Shown: positions 57,101 to 64,000 of the stretch, one piece after another
How the letters are laid out: every line of letters starts with the position of its first letter
How positions within the stretch are numbered: position 1 is the first letter of the stretch
Source: Atopsyche davidsoni
Taxonomy: Eukaryota; Arthropoda; Insecta; Trichoptera; Hydrobiosidae
Direction: 5' to 3'
Assembly: GCA_022113835.1 (NCBI GenBank)
Contig: JAILWY010000027.1
Location: 1,118,501-1,182,500 of the forward strand
DNA length: 64,000 nucleotides
Notes under the pieces: model-generated
What the model was told of the DNA's origin: nothing
The model's input: the letters and a program-made list of their open reading frames with translations, nothing else
The model's database searches: none
Position numbers and translations under genes: made by a program

Positions 57101-57600
57101 ACTCAAATGTCTTGAATATTAAACACATAATTATTTGAGTGCTTTTTTTATTTGTCACTAGGCTTTTCGTATTTGTTGTTTTAATACGAAGTCTGATGTG
57201 GATGTATTACTGTGAAAATATACACGCACAGTGCTATTTAGTGTTTGTAAACGCCGATTTCGCGCAGGTACGAGTACGCAGTTTACTTACCTACGCGATA
57301 AAATTTGATTTCCCCTTCTCGTAGGTATTTTATTTTATCTCGGCAGATAAGCCTCCATTCCGAAACAAAGCGAGGAGATCCTGGCGAGCCACCCTTTACA
57401 GGCGGGGCTGTCCCGGAAATGCGCTGCAGATAACACTTTTTACCCTCGCGCCGACAAAAGCGACCGGCAAGATAAAAAAATAATTTGGGCGCGCGGACGG
57501 GTAACGGCCGCCCGGTGCAATATTCATTAGTCGCACAATGAAGCCATCGCCTTTGATGCTTCCCACTTAAATCGCGATAGGACCCATCTGCTCAAATTGT
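57101..57600. promoter_or_regulatory. GC-richer unique block (about 57240-57590)
   Basis: Contains GCCGATTTCGCGCAGG, CTCGCGCCGACAAAAGCGAC, GGGCGCGCGGACGGGTAACG and GTGCAATATTCATTAGTCGC. A GC-rich core is followed by a homeodomain-like ATTCATTAG and CCATCGCCTTTGATGC (CTTTGATG is near a TCF core). No coding signal. Candidate enhancer. Confidence 0.3.
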
Positions 57601-60141
57601 GATTTTGTTTTAGCATTATTGCTGTATTATCTACGTGTAAAATTATATGCATATTTTTTGTTTAATTTTTTTAATTTAAAATAAAAACACACTTCATACT
57701 TTTTTCTATAAATAATGCTTATTATTTCGACAGCTGAAAAATGCATTCGAATTTATTTTTACTGTAACACATACTTAAAAATATGTAACTGTGTTAAAAA
57801 TAGTTTAGTGATTTACTATGTACTTTCCAATAAATATGGTTTCATAGTATTTTTTTCAGTGATGGAGTGTTTATTTCAAGATTGACCGATGTCAATCTTT
57901 TCTAATAACTAAACTATTTTCATGAATACTTTTAATGTTGTATTTTCTCCAACAATTATTACTGATATAAAACAAAATACTAATATTTAGAAAATGTGGG
58001 ACAATGGAACAATTATATTAATTAGCAATGTTATTCGTAGACTTGCCTTAGCAAATTACCGCACAGCATGGTGAAGGAGTTTTGTAATGAGAGGCTACAA
58101 TTTAATTTCGCATTCCACATAAAATTTCACACATATTTTCCGTTAATTTTCTGTTTAAAAATACCTCGTAAAAATATTGAAGAGCTTTAGTTGACTCGAA
58201 ATCATTCAAAAAATAATACAAATACTAAATTTGTTTTTTTTCTTCTTCTAATGTAACTGAGTGGCGACAACTGAACTGTTATGGAATTTCTTAAATAACT
58301 TAATTTTTTAGTATTTATTGTGTCACAAAGTATAATGCTATTCAATAAAATTTTAAAAACATGTTGGGAAGAAAAAAATAACACGGGTTCTTATGAGTCC
58401 GCACACCATTTAGGCTGTTTAACTGGACTGTGGTCCCTAGAACATAGGCGATAGTATAGTGGGAGCGAGCTTTGTTTTATATAAATGATGCCTATGAGTA
58501 CAACTCCCATAAGAGAGAGCGCATTGATGGGTTTACTGTACCTTTGATGAGAACGATTAACCCTCAACCACCCTCTATAAATACGTTTTCCCTTCACCCA
58601 ACACAAAATACGCATTTGTGCTTCTTTTTAGTAGTTTTTCTAAGATCGCAAGTAACCTATATTTTTTTGTCTTTAACAGTGTTAGACATCGCTTTTTACT
58701 AAGTTCTATGCATTATATCGAGATAAAAAATATTATCATGTTTAATAAAGCTTTATTTTAAGATTGCGAGTAAGAATAATAATCAAAATATGTCATCTTT
58801 AATAAAGCCAAGAAACTGAAGATAGAAGCAAAAAATACTGTCTTAGATATTTTATAAAAACCTATTTTATTTTCTCTGTATAAATGCAAGGGATGTTGCA
58901 ATGATCCTTTGATGACAATCTTAGTAAAAAATAATAAGACTAAAAGTGTGCATTTGCATGTCTCTAAAATTTCTACACAAAATCTCTATTTATTTTCTTT
59001 ATACTAAAAGATAAATGTAAGAAAACACATTGATAAACAAAATTCTATCTCCCGATTTTGATCCCCGACTCAAGAGGAGTGATAAAAAAAATCACATTCA
59101 GATTATCTGAGTTGGGTAAGGTTAGGTTATCATACTTCATGCCTGTATAATTGCTTTTGAACCCAGGTATACTAAAATAATATTTTTACCCACAACACAC
59201 TGTCAATAATCGTAAGCATTTAGTCTTCTAGATGATTGAAAATAAAATCACTTTAATGAGCTCTATCAGAAAATCTGCCATTTATTGATCTTATAATAAA
59301 AATGAAAACATGTACAGAGTGATTACAGACTTTGGTCGCTTTTGTGATAAAATATATTCCGTTCAAAGTTGTCATGCCGCGTTTTTCACATTTTTATGTT
59401 CTGAAGTTTTGGTCTAAGAATTTGAATTTTGAGGAATCAGAAATAAATTTAAAGTTCTCGTGAAATAAAATATATAAAATTAAAAGAAAGTTTTAACACT
59501 TGGAAAGAAAATAACCTCTGCAGGCGAATATTAAAGCTCCCAGTTATTTTTGTGATATAAACAGGATATAATTCCATTTTCTTCCTATTCTTCGAAAATC
59601 ACCATCAATAATGCGCTGTGTTCTTTGGTTCGCTCACAAAAACGTCGCCTTCTTCTCATAAATAAAAGAATTATGAATGACTCCAGAGGCGGGCGGCAAG
59701 GGTGGGGGCGAAGGGTGGTAATAAACCTCCCGGACCAGACTGGGACTTCCGAGGACATGACGTCACTCAGGGCAGGCCCGAACTCCGACCGACTTCCGGA
59801 ACCCCAATGCCTGAAAGTTTTTTTTTTCATAAATTATATTGTTAAGGCAACGAGAAGTTTCAGTAATTTGTAAAACTTGATACTTGCTGATTATAAATGA
59901 CATGTTTTTTTAAGGTTAGTATATGCTATGGTTTTTCTTTTATAAATAAATAAAACCTTGTGAGATTTTTTTGATAATTTTCAATATAGAGGCTTCGTGC
60001 TTTTGTAGTAGAGTTTTTGTTTAGTGGTTAACACTTATTCTTTCATACATTATTATACAGCTTCTAGTAAACTAAGTTGCGGTTACGATACGGTTATTAA
60101 CTTTTATAAAATACAATTCTTTAAAAAATAAAATGAAACTC
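57601..60141. other. Intergenic with two GC-richer patches
   Basis: AT-rich. Patches at 58390-58600 (with ACCCTCTATAAATACG, a TATA-like box) and 59585-59815 (AGGCGGGCGGCAAGG, ACATGACGTCACTCAGG). GGTAAGGTTAGGTTA at 59116-59130 has only two TTAGG-like units. Frames here are unsupported. Confidence 0.5.
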
Positions 60142-60640
60142 TTAAGTGCCTAGTCCGCATAATCGAGTTTTTTTGATCATTTTCTAGTCCGTTTTGCGAA
60201 AAATCCACTGCACCAATCGAAAAAATTTAAATGCAAAAAGTTTGGTACATTCCTTTTTCCGAATAAAATATATTTTTATTTCTTATAAATTTACTATTAA
60301 TATGATAAATATGTGTATATCTGTACCAGATTCATCTGGTCCATTTTACAAGAGTCCTAAACATTAAAAGTTTTTTTTTCAATTGAAATTAAAAGATTAA
60401 ATATAAACCATGTGCGCCTTATTATTTTAAAAATTAACAAAAAAAAATCTTTATAGACTTTGGTTTTGAAAAGTCGTCATTTTATCCAATTTTTCAACAT
60501 CTTCAAGATTTTATTTTACCCTTAAAATGGACGCTAATTAAATAATAAAAAATAGATAAATATAATTTAAAGTTTTTTCAATACTCTGTAAAAAAATCAA
60601 CTTTCGATATAGCAAAATAAAGTGACAATTAAATTAATTA
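60142..60640. mobile_element. TTAA-type element, copy 3, right end missing
   Basis: Starts TTAAGTGCCTAGTCCGC then AATCGAG and TTTGATCATTTTCTAGTCCG, and follows copies 1 and 2 to AAAGTGACAATTAAATTAAT. The GACGGGGGATGGACACC segment and right TTAA are absent, replaced by AT-rich DNA. Confidence 0.72.
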
Positions 60641-63600
60641 AATTAAGAATTAATTATTAAGAATATGAAGTATTGCAAACTAAACCACTCTATCGTTCAT
60701 ACAGATAACGCTCTTTTAGTTACGCTTGGAGGTTTTGTGTGGACGCATGGAAATGTGTAGAACCCCTTGCAAAGAGTCGTAAAGATTCACGGCAGACCAG
60801 TGTTGGACCGGCGAGGTATAAATTTTCAGCGAATTGCGAAACAGAATATTTACACTGAAGACACTGCTTCAGTACATATTAAACCGAGCGTTACAAATAT
60901 GCAAGTACTGGGAAATAATTCAGCAAACTACTCAACATTTTCCAGTCGTGAAAACTTTAATACGAATAAATACTTCAAATTTTTCCCTATATAAAAAAAA
61001 ACTATGTTCTATTAAAAAATGTTTAAAATATATTTTTACAGTACGTCTTCGACTCTCTTCCAATATCGCGACTAGCTATTTTTTAAACAATTGAATTAAG
61101 TTGTGTATTAAATTGTAAAATACAAGAGAAACGTTATGAAAAGAAACACTATAAAAATTTGTTTTTTTTTATACCAAATAACATAACGTGATTGTTCATT
61201 GTCATTAATAAATAAAGTTTCCGTGTCTATAGTTTGCTTGTCTATCCATAACTTTACTTTTGTTATTAAGGCAACAATAGAACATGCTTTTGGATAGTTT
61301 ATGTTGCTCATACAATATATAAACAATTTTCACGTCTTATTTAAATTGAAAGGAAATACAAAGCTTTGAAATACATGAAATATTTGATAATAAAGTACTA
61401 TTTTTTGATAAAGAAAACAGAAAAAATTACAGCTCTCGTAACATTTTATATTATATAGAAAGTGAGACAGACAGGTCACGAATAAAACTGTGTATTTTTT
61501 GTTTTTATTAATATTAGAGCTTTATTTAGTCCTCTTCAATATAAATATATGTATGATTTTTTTCGTTCATCTAACAGATAATGGCACATTTCTTAAAGTT
61601 ATATTTGTAACAAAAATAATTCTCATATATTAAAAAAGTTATGAATGTTAAAATAATCTTCAAGTTTTATCTATGGCTCGAAATTTGGAAATATCCGATA
61701 AAAAGGACGTGTCTTTAATACATTATGGATGGACAATTAAAGGGTGGGGGACTAACGACTAAAGGTCCCCGGGGGGTAGTTATTTCACCCTGCCGAATGT
61801 AAACCTGACTAGACGGACGTGTGGGGGGGTGGAGTTGAATATATTGCCTGTAGCTATAGAAAACCTCCTTTTAGCACACTCACATTTAAATTTATACATA
61901 AAATGGTAGGCTGAAAAAATTTTTTTCAACAATTCATAAATATTTTATCACTTATTGCTTTGGCTTACCAGATTTCATACGTTGAAATTTTTTTTATAAA
62001 TTCAACTACGGTTTTTCCTTGAAGAGATCACGACGCAAAAGTAGTATTTCTTTTGAATTTTAACAACTATTTATAAATTAATTGAATACATCTAACATCA
62101 GTTAACCTTCGGCCAAGGTGTCGTGTTTAAGATTGATAACTCGCTCTCAACTGAAGCCTATTCCTCCTGAGTCGGTCTCCAAAGTCTCCAAAACAAAACT
62201 TCCGCCCATCTTGAGTCTGTCTGACGTCACGACAGATTTTATCTGCTTTATTTAATCACGTAACTTCTCCAACTTTTTATCAGAGGCTTGTGGAAATTGT
62301 TTTTTTGATTTATTATTCTAAATATAATCAAATTTAGTTTCTTTTCTTCTAGATAAAAACACTGTTACTTGCATTAAATTAAATTTAATGCGTAAAATCT
62401 GCAGATTAGTGTTAAACGACTTACAGTTCTTTTTAATAAGAAATAAAAACGACACGGAGAATTAAGAAATTTTGCATTCAGTCGTAACATAAAAAGATAA
62501 TAAGAAAATTTTCATGAAAAAAATTGCTTGTCATGCATCAAAATTCCACCCGGTAAGCAAGAAAAACGGCCAAAGGCGATAAAACTAAAGAGCAAATAAC
62601 CTCAAAACCCTTGAAATGCCCCGTCCTAAATTTTCAGCAGATTCACCCTCAGACTTATCTGGCGTCTGGGGGAGGCTGCCTTTATTGGGACGCAAACCTC
62701 CCCGCACCCCTTACCAGCTATCTGTGACCATTTAACCCTAGGTTTTTTTTCCACCTAGCTTGCAAAGAATCTTTTAGTGTATTTTTTGGCCTAAAAGTTA
62801 TTTTTAATCTTTTTACAAGTATTTTACCTATTATAAAGTCACGTCAAAAAACTTAACAAAAAGTTTCGTGTAAATTCATATCATCAAATGTGAAAAGCCA
62901 AATAGGTAGAAAACTAAGAACATAGTATTTTTTTTGCTTTTTAATGAGCTTGAAACTTTTTGTCTTTGAAAACAGTCCTTTCTTCAAATCATAAATTTAA
63001 TTTCCTCAAAGCTTTGCATAGAAATCCACTTACCGAAAACCGTTTAGGTTTTCAATCCACACGCGGCTGCCACGTGTCCCGCCATGAGCTTCGGGAACTC
63101 GAAGCTTAAAGCTCATCGTCTAATCCACTTTGCCGAGAAATTTCAGGCTTTATTCTCCTGAAACTAAGAAGCTGCGTACACGAGCCTGTCACCGCCAATG
63201 TACTTAATCCTGGAGTTTCTGTTCGTTAGTATCAAATTTGATTTTCACTTCAATAATGTGTTAAAGTTAGCTCGCTTTGGCTTGGCGTGTGAAAGTAATA
63301 GGGGAGTATTGTTGTCATACCTACGCTAATTTTATTAAATAAATTTAGGGTTTTATATATTTATAAAAATATATATTTAGACATCTGCTTTAAAAGAGAC
63401 TAACCAGAGCAATTATTAAAAATATATATATTTAATAAATCTGCATGATGTATTAAAACAAGTAATTTTATTGATGCTTATATTTATTTGGTAGTTAATT
63501 TAAGTCACATCTAAGCTTTTTTTAGAGAAAATAAACTCGAGAAGTAATTATTAAAAGCAAGGCATATTTCAATATGAGAGGTTATATCAAAAATTGACTT

Positions 63601-64000
63601 TTTTTGTTAAAAAAAGGTTTACTTCTGTAGTAGAGAGGGTTGTTGAATCATTATAAATAATCAAAGAGGACTCGCCGGTATCAAAAAGGCCTTTTTTTGT
63701 ATTTTTGCTCGCTGGCTGAATATTAATTTATTTTTCTACCCTTGTCGTCATGCCACATAAATGTTTGCGACTTTACATTAAAGTCACATTTTGTTTATAA
63801 ATGCATTATCATGTATCAAATAATTTATACAGAGCCTTTTATGTTTTATAATAAATACCTGTACAAAATAAATACCATTTTTATGTAAATACAAATTGAA
63901 TAGGTACTAAAATATCAAAACCCAGGCCTTTTTTTTCCGCCCTCGTATTAAATATTCTTTTTGAGTTCTCTTGTAATAAAATTTCCTTTTTAAAAATTTA
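60641..64000. other. Intergenic, no gene seen
   Basis: AT-rich. A 75-codon plus-strand frame at 60767-60994 (KIHGRPVLDRRGINFQRIA) has no recognised family. GC-richer patches lie at 61735-61835, 62215-62235 (CTGACGTCACGAC), 62560-62730 and 63050-63230 (ACACGCGGCTGCCACGTG). No transposon ends or RNA genes seen. Confidence 0.55.

Noticed and set aside
59116..59130. Second interstitial telomeric repeat (GGTAAGGTTAGGTTA)
   Set aside because: Only two clean TTAGG units; expected by chance in AT-rich DNA of this size.

Overview
The window looks like nuclear DNA of an arthropod, most likely an insect. It is strongly AT-rich. It carries animal-type DNA transposons (mariner, Tc1, hAT, a TTAA-inserting family, a pogo/Tigger-like MITE), a Helitron fragment, LINE tails of the endonuclease/reverse-transcriptase type, tRNA-derived SINEs, and a short run of the insect telomeric pentamer TTAGG. 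No bacterial operon, rRNA gene, CRISPR array or intact host protein gene was found. The species was not identified.

Layout. 0-7 kb: tRNA-Lys-like relic, mariner pseudogene with an internal TTAGG run, tRNA-Thr-like SINE, internally deleted Tc1/mariner element with both ends, about six tandem units of a repeat I call family B, then a G-rich minisatellite running into a CpG-rich block that could be a promoter/5' exon. 7-16 kb: mostly unique AT-rich DNA with GC-richer blocks, a TTAA-flanked element (11551-12092), and a diverged tandem array interrupted by a foldback element I call family A. 16-23 kb: second mariner pseudogene, a near-complete Tc1 element (18940-20567) broken by a frameshift and a 59-bp palindrome, a composite inverted Tc-like element, second SINE copy. 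27-31 kb: hAT MITE with perfect 8-bp target duplication, second TTAA element, Helitron fragment. 34-46 kb: another hAT MITE, a third foldback family (C), a roughly 52-bp minisatellite, one unassigned ORF, a SINE with a poly-A tail, a further hAT MITE. 46-52 kb: family B and A foldbacks, two LINE tails, a 198-bp mariner remnant. 52-64 kb: pogo-like MITE, SINE relic, a block with CTCF-like and POU-like motifs, third copy of the 45-kb hAT family, third TTAA element, then unique AT-rich DNA.

The most interesting signal is in the foldback elements. Family A copies contain a motif with the layout of a minimal type I hammerhead ribozyme: stem I TGCAT/ATGCA, core CTGATGA, a stem II hairpin, GAAA, a tiny stem III ending before the expected cleavage site. 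Two copies are flanked by 11- and 12-bp direct repeats. This combination is known from Penelope-like retroelements, so families A, B and C may be non-autonomous relatives of them. The second theme is regulatory: GC-richer blocks of 100-350 bp recur every 1-3 kb in otherwise AT-rich, gene-free DNA. They have no repeat features and several carry recognisable factor motifs. This resembles a gene desert around a developmental gene, but that is inference and needs cross-species alignment.
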